Positions 8,496-16,709 of a stretch of 64,000 nt of DNA are shown piece by piece. The stretch's first letter is position 1. Every line of letters starts with the position of its first letter. Under the pieces are notes generated by a model. It saw only the letters and a list, made by a program, of their open reading frames with translations, was not told the origin of the DNA and made no database searches. The DNA is taken from positions 457,991 through 521,990 of the forward strand of contig NZ_JAOAMU010000001.1 of the NCBI RefSeq assembly GCF_025154075.1, in the 5' to 3' direction. Source of the stretch: Chryseobacterium herbae (GTDB lineage Bacteria > Bacteroidota > Bacteroidia > Flavobacteriales > Weeksellaceae). The position numbers and the translations under genes were made by a program.

Positions 8496-9344
8496 ATGAA
8501 GATCGCCTTTTTGGGCCCTCATGCAAGTTTCACACAGCTTGCGGCCACACAGCTTTTTCCGGATGAAGAACTTCTGCCACAGGCTAATATTTTAGACTGT
8601 TTTAATGCCGTGGAGAATGGAGAAGCTGATCAAGCTGTAGTCCCTCTGGAAAATTCTATTGAGGGAACAGTTTCTATGACGCTGGATTATCTCTATAAAA
8701 CTCCTTCTATCAAAATTGAAGCGGAAGGCGTAATGCCAATTGCCCACCACCTGATGATCCATCCGGAAAATAACATGGAGGAGGTAGAAAAAATTTATTC
8801 ACATCCGCAAGCACTTGCACAGAGCTTTCACTTCCTGGACAGCCAATTTAAAGAAGTTACAAGACAGGATTTTTCATCAACTGCTGCAGCAGCAAAGTAT
8901 GTTTCGGAAAATAAGGATTTGAAAATAGCTGCGGTTGCCAATCAGTTTGCGGCTAATTTATATGGGTTGAATATTGTCCACAGGAATATTCAGGATTTTG
9001 AACAGAACCATACCCGTTTTATCGTTATTTCCAAAAAACAAACGAAATATAACAACCCGGACCTTGAAGTTTTGGGAGAAAAATCCGGGATGCTGATTAA
9101 TCTTCCGGAAGATCATCCTGGTGGACTGCATCAGGTTCTTTCCGTTTTCGCGTGGAGAAAAATGAACCTCAGCAAGATTGAATCCAGGACTCTGAAAACC
9201 GGACTCGGGAATTACTTCTTCTTTATCAATGTACAGGGAAAATGGGAAGATATCCTGCATGGAAACGCACTTCTCGAACTTCAATCGATCAACGCGGAGG
9301 TTGATTTCCTGGGAAATTATAAGGAATTTCTTCTTGAAAGCTAA
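8496..9344 (+). CDS. pheA: Prephenate dehydratase
   Basis: A 282 aa monofunctional enzyme that converts prephenate to phenylpyruvate in phenylalanine synthesis. The catalytic PDT domain (~1-180) opens MKIAFLGPHASFTQLAA and contains VVPLENSIEGTV and NHTRFIVI. A C-terminal ACT domain (~195-275) with LSKIESRTLKTGLGNYFFFI would give phenylalanine feedback control. No chorismate mutase domain is fused. Monocistronic, with a strong terminator at 9374-9402. Confidence 0.95.
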   Translation: MKIAFLGPHASFTQLAATQLFPDEELLPQANILDCFNAVENGEADQAVVPLENSIEGTVSMTLDYLYKTPSIKIEAEGVMPIAHHLMIHPENNMEEVEKIYSHPQALAQSFHFLDSQFKEVTRQDFSSTAAAAKYVSENKDLKIAAVANQFAANLYGLNIVHRNIQDFEQNHTRFIVISKKQTKYNNPDLEVLGEKSGMLINLPEDHPGGLHQVLSVFAWRKMNLSKIESRTLKTGLGNYFFFINVQGKWEDILHGNALLELQSINAEVDFLGNYKEFLLES

Positions 9345-9373
9345 AAAAATAAAACTATCGAAACCATTAAATT

Positions 9374-9402
9374 AACACTGCTCCAAAAGCAGTGTTTTTT
9401 TA
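9374..9402 (+). terminator. pheA terminator
   Basis: Perfect 9-bp stem AACACTGCT (9374-9382) / AGCAGTGTT (9388-9396) with a 5-nt loop, followed by a T-run. Confidence 0.9.
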
Positions 9403-9714
9403 TTAAATTCCCCCACCAATAAAGGGATTACTGACATAATTGCAGCACAATCTGTCACAAAAAGTGACAATATAGAGTGATTTTTCAACACATATTAAAT
9501 CATTAATACGTGATATATTAAATAAATTACATACTTTTACATCGGTTAAAAATTCTAAAATAAAGATTCATAACTATATTACGAAATATTAAACATCAAT
9601 AATTAGAGATATAATTAAATTATTCTTATCTTTATCAAATTATAAATGAATAAATCATAAATAAGGCATGATTTTTGCATTATAAAATTTGAAAACTAAT
9701 TAAAAAACTTACTC
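9403..9714. other. AT-rich upstream region of the C1q-like gene
   Basis: A 312 bp gap that is strongly AT-rich from 9480 to the ATG. It contains the palindrome TGTCAC-N5-GTGACA (9453-9469), which has the form of a dimeric regulator site. No exact TAnnTTTG element was found; the TATAAAATTTG near 9680-9692 is off by one base in spacing. Confidence 0.4.
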
Positions 9715-10422
9715 ATGAAAACCAAAATTTACAGCTTATTCTTAGCTTTATCCGTCGTTCCCGTATTCTCACAAGTTGGAATTAATACTAGTACGCCAAG
9801 CGCTACGCTAGATGTAAACGGAACTATTAAGGTTCGAGACATTCCTTTAACCCCAGCTCTTCCAGGTTATGAAATTCTGGCACTCAATACCGGAAGTTCC
9901 CAGATAGCCAAAGTGGATCCCCAGTTGCTTTACAGTTCTACCGTGAATACCAGTGTTTATGCCGCCAAAAAAACTACAGGAATTAATCTTCTGAGTTTAG
10001 GTCTTTTCCCTGCTGGATTCAGGGCTGTCAACTTTGTAGCTTCTGAAAGATCAGTAGGATCTGCAGCATTGTTCTCGGATACGGATAATACATACATCAT
10101 TCCATCAGATGGTGTCTATAATGTGGCATTTTCGTTCCGTTACGGTTCAGGTCTTCAGGCTGCTATTTTAACGAATACTCCGGGAATTGGTATCTTCAGA
10201 AACAGAGCGGGAGTAGGAACTCTTCTTGACAGCCGTTCATTCAGTGGTCTTACCATTCCGTTGCTTTTAAGTTTAACCATCTCTGAAAGCTCTATCAACT
10301 CCATGTATAGCTTCGAGGCGGGAGACAAAATCTCATTTGGACTTACAGGATCTTCTGCTCTAGACATCGGATTACTGGGAGCCAGTGTAGGATCTTTCTA
10401 CGTTTACAAAGTTTCAAATTAA
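9715..10422 (+). CDS. Secreted hypothetical protein with N-terminal VGINTxxPxATLDVNG and C1q/TNF-like C-terminus
   Basis: A 235 aa protein. The signal peptide (MKTKIYSLFLALSVVPVFSQ) is followed at once by VGINTSTPSATLDVNGTIKV, a motif typical of Bacteroidota surface proteins with repeat or collagen-like tails. The C-terminal ~130 residues (from about 95) alternate beta-strand patterns ending FYVYKVSN, and look like a C1q/TNF-type jelly roll (DGVYNVAFSFRYGSG, FEAGDKISFGLTG). A surface or extracellular adhesin-like role is inferred; no T9SS sorting domain was recognised. It stands alone. Confidence 0.65.
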   Translation: MKTKIYSLFLALSVVPVFSQVGINTSTPSATLDVNGTIKVRDIPLTPALPGYEILALNTGSSQIAKVDPQLLYSSTVNTSVYAAKKTTGINLLSLGLFPAGFRAVNFVASERSVGSAALFSDTDNTYIIPSDGVYNVAFSFRYGSGLQAAILTNTPGIGIFRNRAGVGTLLDSRSFSGLTIPLLLSLTISESSINSMYSFEAGDKISFGLTGSSALDIGLLGASVGSFYVYKVSN

Positions 10423-10534
10423 TTAAGAACATAATTTAATCGCTCTGCACAGTTAATCCATCACAGAATATGTGATGGATTAATTTTTCTCAGGGGTTAA
10501 AAACATTTGCTCTATATTTGATAAAAACTAAAGA

Positions 10535-12760
10535 ATGAGTGAAATTCTCCTGACGATATTAATTATAGCGGTCATCTTTATCTTCAGCCATCTTAATAAT
10601 AAGATCAGAAGACTGGAGAAGGAAGTTGATGATCTGAATTCTAAAATCAAACAGCCTCATCAAAACATTCTTGTTCAGCAACGAAAAGAACAGGAGCATC
10701 TGCCTGTGATAGAAACAGCAACTTCTCATCCTGTGCAGGAACATACAGCGCACGAGGAAAGAATCACCGAAGAAACTCCTTTACGGTCTCAGCCGCAAAA
10801 AGACTGGATGCAACCTTTTTTTGACTTTTTAAAGCAAAACATTCTGACCATTGTTGGTATTTTCACACTCGTTCTTGGGATCGGTTATTTTGTCAAATAC
10901 GCGATAGATAAAAACTGGATCGGAGAAACTCCGAGAGCAGGGCTGGGTCTGGCTGCCGGAGCAGGAATTATGCTCATTGGACATTTTCTACGGAAGAATT
11001 ATGCCGTATTTGCCTCCATCATTACAGGAGGTGGAATTGCCGTTTTGTATTTTACAACCACCATCGCTTTCCGGGAATACCATTTGTTTACTCAGAATAC
11101 AGCATTCGTTATTACTACTCTGATCACGATTGTTTCGATCGTCCTTGCCTATTATTATAAAAGTGAAGTATTAATTATTATTGCTCTATTGGGAGGATTT
11201 ACCGCTCCACTGATGATCAGTACAGGACAGAGCAACTACCCTTTCCTTTTCACTTATCTCACCCTCCTTAATGTGGGTATGCTTGCCGCTTCCTTTCTTA
11301 AACACTGGAAAAGTGTGGGATGGACGGCTTATGCCTTTACCACTATTTACCTTTTTTACTGGACATCGGAACAAACTCAATTGCTCAGTATTGTCTTTTA
11401 TATCATCAGTTACATTATTTTCTACCTATTTGCTCTTCAGGACTATTTCAAAAAAAATATTCTGTCGCCATGGGATACATTAATGCTTGTCCTGATCAAT
11501 TTTTCGAGCATTATCGGCCTGATCTACATATTTAAAACATTGAGCTATGAACCGGTTATTATCTTCCCGCTTGCTTTTGCGGCAGTCAACGCTGTCCTTC
11601 TGGCAAGAGAATACGGAAAGAAAAGTTTTGGTTTCAGCTACTCCATTTTTGCAGCACTCACGATCAGTCTGATCACGGTAGCAGTGGCACTTCAGTTTAA
11701 AACCCATCTTATCACAAGCGTTTGGGCAGTAGAAGCCTCCCTTCTCCTTTATATCTGGAAAAAAAGCGGACATGGTATTTTCAAAACATGTTTCTATGTG
11801 CTGTTTCCTTTGGTCATCATCGCTCAGCTGATGACATGGTCGGAATATTTCAACACAGACAACATGAGCATTGTTTTCAATCCTGTATTTTTAACCAGCC
11901 TTGTGACGATTGCCACCACGATTCTCAATCTGTTTTTATTAAAAAGAATCAATGAGACAAGAAAACAGGAAGATAATTTCTTTGAAAACGTTTTCGCTGT
12001 TGTAAGCTATGGTATCATATATCTCGCCTTACTGCTGGAAATCATTTATCATATTTCGCATAGGCCGTGGTCCGCTATCACCAGTATCGGGCTTCTGTTC
12101 AGCATCTATTATATTTTCGCATTGATCCTGTTAAGGAAAAAGCTGGATATCGACACTACTATCCAGACCGGACTTACTTACCTGTTCCTTATTCTGATTG
12201 CTTTCAATGCTTCATTTGTTGCATCAGAAGTTGCTTCGGCAGTTTTATACAAAGAACTTAGTTTCGGTTTTTATATGATCCATTTCCTTCACTGGATTCC
12301 TTTTATATATATGGTATGGAATGCTTCTTCAATTCCAGACTTTTATAAAACAAATCTATCGTACTGGGCTATTTCAGTGACTATCGTCATTGCTGTAAGC
12401 TGTGGGTTTTACAATACCTATCTTGTAGGTTCTGTGAGTAACGTTTCCCTTCTTTATAAAGCCAAAGAGCATTTCAATATTCTCTATCTTCCTATTATAT
12501 GGACTGTTCTGTCCAGTATTTTCATTTATATCAGTTTAAAAAAGAACATTCCCGAATACAGCAGAATCGGTTTTATCCTTTTCGGAATCATGATTCTGAA
12601 ATTGTACAGCTATGATGTCTGGCAGATGGATAATATCTCAAGAATCACCGCATTTATTGTGCTGGGTATTATTTTATTATCGAGCTCTTTTACATTCCAA
12701 AGACTGAAGAATATTATTAAAAACATGGTAGATAAGAAAGAGGAGGAACACGAGAATTAA
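10535..12760 (+). CDS. DUF2339 polytopic membrane protein
   Basis: A 741 aa integral membrane protein. Residues 1-17 form a first hydrophobic segment, followed by a short coiled coil (NNKIRRLEKEVDDLNSKIK) and a soluble linker to ~90. After that come around twenty closely packed hydrophobic segments to the C-terminus. This is the DUF2339 arrangement; function is unknown. The start has no Shine-Dalgarno motif, which is usual in this phylum. Monocistronic. Confidence 0.85.
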   Translation: MSEILLTILIIAVIFIFSHLNNKIRRLEKEVDDLNSKIKQPHQNILVQQRKEQEHLPVIETATSHPVQEHTAHEERITEETPLRSQPQKDWMQPFFDFLKQNILTIVGIFTLVLGIGYFVKYAIDKNWIGETPRAGLGLAAGAGIMLIGHFLRKNYAVFASIITGGGIAVLYFTTTIAFREYHLFTQNTAFVITTLITIVSIVLAYYYKSEVLIIIALLGGFTAPLMISTGQSNYPFLFTYLTLLNVGMLAASFLKHWKSVGWTAYAFTTIYLFYWTSEQTQLLSIVFYIISYIIFYLFALQDYFKKNILSPWDTLMLVLINFSSIIGLIYIFKTLSYEPVIIFPLAFAAVNAVLLAREYGKKSFGFSYSIFAALTISLITVAVALQFKTHLITSVWAVEASLLLYIWKKSGHGIFKTCFYVLFPLVIIAQLMTWSEYFNTDNMSIVFNPVFLTSLVTIATTILNLFLLKRINETRKQEDNFFENVFAVVSYGIIYLALLLEIIYHISHRPWSAITSIGLLFSIYYIFALILLRKKLDIDTTIQTGLTYLFLILIAFNASFVASEVASAVLYKELSFGFYMIHFLHWIPFIYMVWNASSIPDFYKTNLSYWAISVTIVIAVSCGFYNTYLVGSVSNVSLLYKAKEHFNILYLPIIWTVLSSIFIYISLKKNIPEYSRIGFILFGIMILKLYSYDVWQMDNISRITAFIVLGIILLSSSFTFQRLKNIIKNMVDKKEEEHEN

Positions 12761-12989
12761 GCTAGAAGAATAAAACGAGTTAGTTATTGGCTAATTGGCT
12801 ACAACTCTTCTTTTCCAGACTCCATGATCCTGTCTTAAAACAGAGGCTTAAATAGCACATTTCCAAAATTGAAAATCCCTAACAAAAGTTTTTATTCCTA
12901 AGCAATATTTAAAATATCATAAAAATTCATTCACATTTTGTAAAAATTAATTATATTTATCCAGTTTTTAACAGTTACATATTCCCGTT

Positions 12990-13430
12990 ATGAAAAAAAT
13001 ACTCTACTCTTTTTTAATATTATCATCTGTAGCATTATCTGCGCAGAAGAATCCTGCTGTAAAATTTGCAGTTGCCAATGATATTGTCGGTACGGTTGGC
13101 ATGTTCAATGCAAGAAAAGCTATTGTTCAAAGTTCAAATGCCTATAAAAGTGCTGCAGGACTTCCTCAAGGTTTAAAAAAATACAGTTTCCTTGCCGAAA
13201 GAGGACTTACAGAAGTAAAAATCAAAAACGGTTTTGAAGGTCTGGACAGAATATCTCTTGCTCAGCTGAACGAACAAAACGGGCTTCCTGAAAACACACC
13301 TGTTATGATCGAAGGTTACGAATTTCCTGACACGACCGTAAAGATCTACGGTGACATTATGGGCGGTACTGAAGTTAAAGATTATAACGGTAAGAAAACC
13401 CTTTTCTTAAAGGTAAGCAACCTCAAATAG
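12990..13430 (+). CDS. Small secreted hypothetical protein
   Basis: A 146 aa protein with a signal peptide (MKKILYSFLILSSVALSAQ). The mature part is mostly polar and beta-like (MFNARKAIVQSSNAYKSA, MIEGYEFPDTTVKIYGDI). I do not recognise the family. A convergent terminator separates it from rarA. The preceding 229 bp spacer shows nothing clear beyond a short AT-rich tract at 12890-12980. Confidence 0.6.
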   Translation: MKKILYSFLILSSVALSAQKNPAVKFAVANDIVGTVGMFNARKAIVQSSNAYKSAAGLPQGLKKYSFLAERGLTEVKIKNGFEGLDRISLAQLNEQNGLPENTPVMIEGYEFPDTTVKIYGDIMGGTEVKDYNGKKTLFLKVSNLK

Positions 13431-13453
13431 ATTGTACATAACTATATTATAAT

Positions 13454-13480
13454 AAAAGGATACTCTCGCGGTATCCTTTT
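13454..13480. terminator. Convergent terminator
   Basis: Stem AAAAGGATAC (13454-13463) / GTATCCTTTT (13471-13480) with 7-nt loop, usable by the small secreted gene (+) and rarA (-). Confidence 0.85.
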
Positions 13481-13485
13481 GTCAT

Positions 13486-14763
13486 TTAATATCTGTTGCT
13501 CCATTTTTTCTTAAGCTCTTCGTAAATCTTCTTTTCCGTAGCATTGTTGCCGGGCTGATAAAGCTTTGCATTTCTAATTTCTTCCGGCAGAAAATCCTGA
13601 TCTACAAAATTTCCTTCGTAAGAATGGGCATATTTATATTCTTTGCCGTAGTCCAGATCTTTCATAAGTTTGGTAGGTGCATTTCTAAGATGTAATGGTA
13701 CAGGTAGATTACCGGTTTGTTTTACCAGAGCCAGCGCATCATTGATCGCCATATACGTTGAATTACTTTTAGGAGAAACAGCCAGATATACGGCGGTTTC
13801 ACTTAGAATAATCCTTGATTCCGGGTTTCCGATCACATTCACCGCCTGGAAACAGTTATTCGCAATGACCAAAGCATTGGGATTAGCCAATCCGATATCT
13901 TCAGCGGCAAGAATCAGCATTCTACGGGCAATAAATTTGATATCTTCACCTCCTGCAATCATCCTTGCCAGCCAATAGACAGCACCGTTCGGGTCGCCAC
14001 CGCGCATAGATTTTATGAAGGCTGAGATAATATCATAATGTTGCTCGCCGTTTTTATCATAGAGCGCCATCGTTTCCTGCAAAATATCCAGGACATCCAC
14101 ATTGCTGATCTCTTCCTTATTTGAATTCATGTATTGATTAAGAACCAGTTCCACTGAATTGATCAATTTTCTGGCATCTCCACCTGAATATTGGATGAAC
14201 GCTTCTTTTTCTGCAATTTTAAAATGAGTTCCTTCGTCTTTATTGTATCTCTGTGAAGCCGTATCAATTAACTCTTCCAGTTTTTCATAGCTCAGCGCCT
14301 TCAAAATATAGACCTGGCTTCTTGATAAAAGAGCGGATACCACTTCAAAACTTGGATTCTCTGTAGTTGCCCCAATTAAAACAATCCATCCTTTCTCCAC
14401 AGCATGCAAAAGTGAATCCTGCTGAGATTTATTAAACCTGTGGATCTCATCGATGAATAAAATGGGAGATTTTCCCGAAAATAAATTCTGTTTTTTAGCA
14501 TCTTCAATAACATCGCGCACGTCTTTCACCCCTGAAGAAACTGCTGAAAGCTTATAAAACTTTCTTCCTGATTTTTCAGAAATGATTTCGGCCAGCGTTG
14601 TTTTCCCTGTTCCGGGAGGTCCCCAAAGAATGAGTGAATTCAGTGCATCGTTTTCGATCATCTTCCTGATCGTGCCTTTTTCGCCGGTAAGATGGTCCTG
14701 CCCAAGAACTTCTTCCAGGGTTTTCGGTCTTAATTTTTCGGCTAACGGAGTATTTTGGCTCAA
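13486..14763 (-). CDS. rarA: Replication-associated recombination ATPase RarA
   Basis: A 425 aa AAA+ ATPase of the RarA/MgsA/WRNIP1 family that acts at stalled replication forks. N-terminal [19 protein letters not shown] is characteristic. Walker A is GPPGTGKTT (48-56), Walker [11 protein letters not shown] (~102-111), and sensor 1 is [11 protein letters not shown]. The C-terminal tetramerisation part contains AEDIGLANP and [13 protein letters not shown]. Full length, monocistronic; yidD starts divergently. Confidence 0.95.
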   Translation of the reverse strand: MSQNTPLAEKLRPKTLEEVLGQDHLTGEKGTIRKMIENDALNSLILWGPPGTGKTTLAEIISEKSGRKFYKLSAVSSGVKDVRDVIEDAKKQNLFSGKSPILFIDEIHRFNKSQQDSLLHAVEKGWIVLIGATTENPSFEVVSALLSRSQVYILKALSYEKLEELIDTASQRYNKDEGTHFKIAEKEAFIQYSGGDARKLINSVELVLNQYMNSNKEEISNVDVLDILQETMALYDKNGEQHYDIISAFIKSMRGGDPNGAVYWLARMIAGGEDIKFIARRMLILAAEDIGLANPNALVIANNCFQAVNVIGNPESRIILSETAVYLAVSPKSNSTYMAINDALALVKQTGNLPVPLHLRNAPTKLMKDLDYGKEYKYAHSYEGNFVDQDFLPEEIRNAKLYQPGNNATEKKIYEELKKKWSNRY

Positions 14764-14850
14764 GATATTTTATTTTTTTTGATGAACAGATTCAGGTTTT
14801 GTATCCCTGAAACTTATAACAAAATTAAACTAATTTTAAATTTTTTACCC

Positions 14851-14858
14851 TATTTTTG
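14851..14858 (+). promoter_or_regulatory. -7 promoter element for yidD
   Basis: TATTTTTG matches TAnnTTTG 11 bp before the proposed TTG start. It lies inside the longer frame that would begin at ATG 14755, which argues against that upstream start. Confidence 0.55.
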
Positions 14859-14868
14859 CATTGTTTTG

Positions 14869-15117
14869 AAACTTACATTCAATAAAATCATTAGTTTTCC
14901 TTTGGTAATTTTGATAAAAATTTACCAGTGGTTTATTTCGCCCTTACTTCCCAAAAACTGCCGTTACGAACCTACCTGCTCTCATTATATGGTGGAAGCG
15001 CTTCAGGTGCATGGTATTTTCAGAGGATTATGGATGGGCATTAAAAGAATTTCAAAATGTCACCCATGGGGAGGCAGTGGCTACGACCCTGTTCCGCCGA
15101 AAAATTTAAATCAGTAA
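14869..15117 (+). CDS. yidD: Membrane protein insertion efficiency factor YidD (TTG start)
   Basis: An 82 aa protein from a TTG start at 14869. It contains the family core [30 protein letters not shown] (30 residues, positions ~15-44) with the two conserved Cys, then a [13 protein letters not shown] block ([14 protein letters not shown]). It assists YidC-dependent membrane insertion. No ATG lies at the position where relatives start; the ATG at 14755 would add 38 unrelated residues and sits upstream of the promoter element. It is 21 bp upstream of lgt, likely co-transcribed. Confidence 0.85.
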   Translation, partial: KLTFNKIISFPLVILIKIYQWFISPLLPKNCRYEPTCSHYMVEALQVHGIFRGLWMGIKRISKCHPWGGSGYDPVPPKNLNQ

Positions 15118-15138
15118 CAAACTATTAAATCAATAGAA

Positions 15139-16410
15139 ATGAGTAACCTATTTTTCAGAATTTATCTCGTCTTATTTGCGTTTATCACCCAGTTCGCATT
15201 CGCCCAGGAATATCCGGGAGGTTTATCGGACGGAACTCTGAAAGTAAACGGAGCCGCCATTCCGGTCAAGATCTATTCTACCACAGAAGTCATTGATCTT
15301 AATGCTTTTCCTGAGAAAACGACGGACAGCAATGTTCTGGTCATCTTTAACGAGTCAAATTTTGAACCTGCTTATTTCGAATCAAGCATCATTACTTTAG
15401 CGAAATACAAAACTTTCAAATATCAGTTGTTCGATAAAAATTTCAAACTGATTGAAACTCCTGCTACAAAAGACAATATCACCGCTTTCAAATATGCTGT
15501 AAAGTCAGCAAAACCTATCACTGAATCTGAATCCGTAGCGCTGGAAACGCCTTTCAAAATCTGGGATCCTTCAAAAGGTATTCAGTTAGGACCGGTTACC
15601 CTGCATTTCTATAGTTTAATGTTTGTCTTTGCATTTGGTTTCGGATATTTTTTAATGCTGAGAATCTTCAAAATTGATAATGTCAACCAGAAATATCTGG
15701 AGCCGCTTTTCACGTGGACATTGATCGGAACTATTCTTGGTGCAAGATTAGGACATGTTATTTTCTATCAGCCGGAATTGTTTAAGCAGGATTTCTGGAG
15801 TGTATTTTTACCCATAAGCACTAAAAATGGGTTTAAATTCACAGGATTTTCAGGACTTGCGAGCCACGGCGCTACCATAGCTCTGATTTTCACTACTTTA
15901 TATTATTCTTTTAAAATCATCAAGAAAAATCCTTTCTGGGTGTATGACAGAATCGGAATTGTGGTTGCTTTAGGCGGCGCTTTCGTAAGAATCGGTAATT
16001 TCTTCAATTCTGAAATCGTAGGAAAAGCTGTTGACCCTAATTCTCCACTGGCTATTCTTTTCCCTCAGCAGAGCAGTGAATACGGTGCTACCGTTCCACG
16101 TTATCCAGGCCAACTTCTTGAAGCTGTTGGATATTTCCTACTGTTCATCCTGTTATGGGTATTATACAGAAAAACAAATAAAAAATATCAGCAGGGATGG
16201 TTGTTCGGACTGTTCTTTATCATTCTTTGGGCTGTAAGATTCTTTGTAGAGTTCCTTAAAGAACCTCAGGGCGATGAGTTCATCCAGATCGGCGGACTGA
16301 ATACGGGACAAGTGCTTTCCATTCCGTTTATGATCGCGGGAGTGGTTATTATGATTATTTCTAAGAAATTCAAAATTACTCAGGCAGAAAACGAAAAACC
16401 TGAACAATAA
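15139..16410 (+). CDS. lgt: Prolipoprotein diacylglyceryl transferase with extra N-terminal periplasmic domain
   Basis: 423 aa, versus about 290 for E. coli Lgt. Lgt transfers diacylglycerol from phosphatidylglycerol to the lipobox Cys in the inner membrane. Residues 1-22 look like a signal peptide, and ~23-145 form an extra soluble domain with no match I recognise. The polytopic Lgt core begins near 150 (LGPVTLHFYSLMF). It contains GARLGH, SHGA with His243, the signature VRIGNFFN (Arg284) and PGQLLEA. The extension is inferred to be periplasmic. Preceded by yidD; followed by a strong terminator. Confidence 0.92.
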   Translation: MSNLFFRIYLVLFAFITQFAFAQEYPGGLSDGTLKVNGAAIPVKIYSTTEVIDLNAFPEKTTDSNVLVIFNESNFEPAYFESSIITLAKYKTFKYQLFDKNFKLIETPATKDNITAFKYAVKSAKPITESESVALETPFKIWDPSKGIQLGPVTLHFYSLMFVFAFGFGYFLMLRIFKIDNVNQKYLEPLFTWTLIGTILGARLGHVIFYQPELFKQDFWSVFLPISTKNGFKFTGFSGLASHGATIALIFTTLYYSFKIIKKNPFWVYDRIGIVVALGGAFVRIGNFFNSEIVGKAVDPNSPLAILFPQQSSEYGATVPRYPGQLLEAVGYFLLFILLWVLYRKTNKKYQQGWLFGLFFIILWAVRFFVEFLKEPQGDEFIQIGGLNTGQVLSIPFMIAGVVIMIISKKFKITQAENEKPEQ

Positions 16411-16424
16411 GAAATACAAAAATG

Positions 16425-16461
16425 AAAGGGCAAATTTACATCCAGTGAATTTGCCCTTTTT
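16425..16461 (+). terminator. lgt terminator
   Basis: Perfect 12-bp stem AAAGGGCAAATT (16425-16436) / AATTTGCCCTTT (16448-16459) followed by Ts. Confidence 0.92.
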
Positions 16462-16487
16462 CTATTGGGATAAGAATCAAAATGTGA

Positions 16488-16708
16488 GATATTAGATATT
16501 AGATTTCAGACATCAGACGTCAGACGTCAGACTGAACCAGCAACTAGCAACTAGCAACTAGCAACTAGCAACTAGCAACTAGCAACTAGCAAAACTATTA
16601 AGTCTAAATCTCTCAAACACTCCGTCCCTCAAACTCTCAAACACTCTGACACTCTGACACTCTGACTCTCAAACTCTAAAACTCTAAAACACTCTGACTC
16701 TCAAACAC
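16488..16708. repeat. Composite heptamer-repeat region, copy 1 (blocks A-B-C)
   Basis: Spacer between convergent lgt and nnr. Block A (~16490-16533) is a run of 7-mers: GATATTA twice, GATTTCA, GACATCA, GACGTCA twice. Block B is seven perfect tandem copies of CAACTAG (16541-16589). Block C (~16605-16708) alternates ACTCTGA, CTCTCAA and ACTCTAA units. The same order of blocks occurs at 31150-31380 and, inverted, at 41380-41615. A 7-bp unit is not a multiple of three and no frame is maintained, so it is non-coding. Confidence 0.9.
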
Positions 16709-16709
16709 T

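Noticed and set aside
11271..11535. Overlapping plus-strand frames inside the DUF2339 gene
   Set aside because: Out-of-frame shadows of a continuous polytopic membrane protein.
16541..16589. CRISPR array
   Set aside because: The repeats are 7 bp, directly abutting with no spacers, and no cas genes are present.
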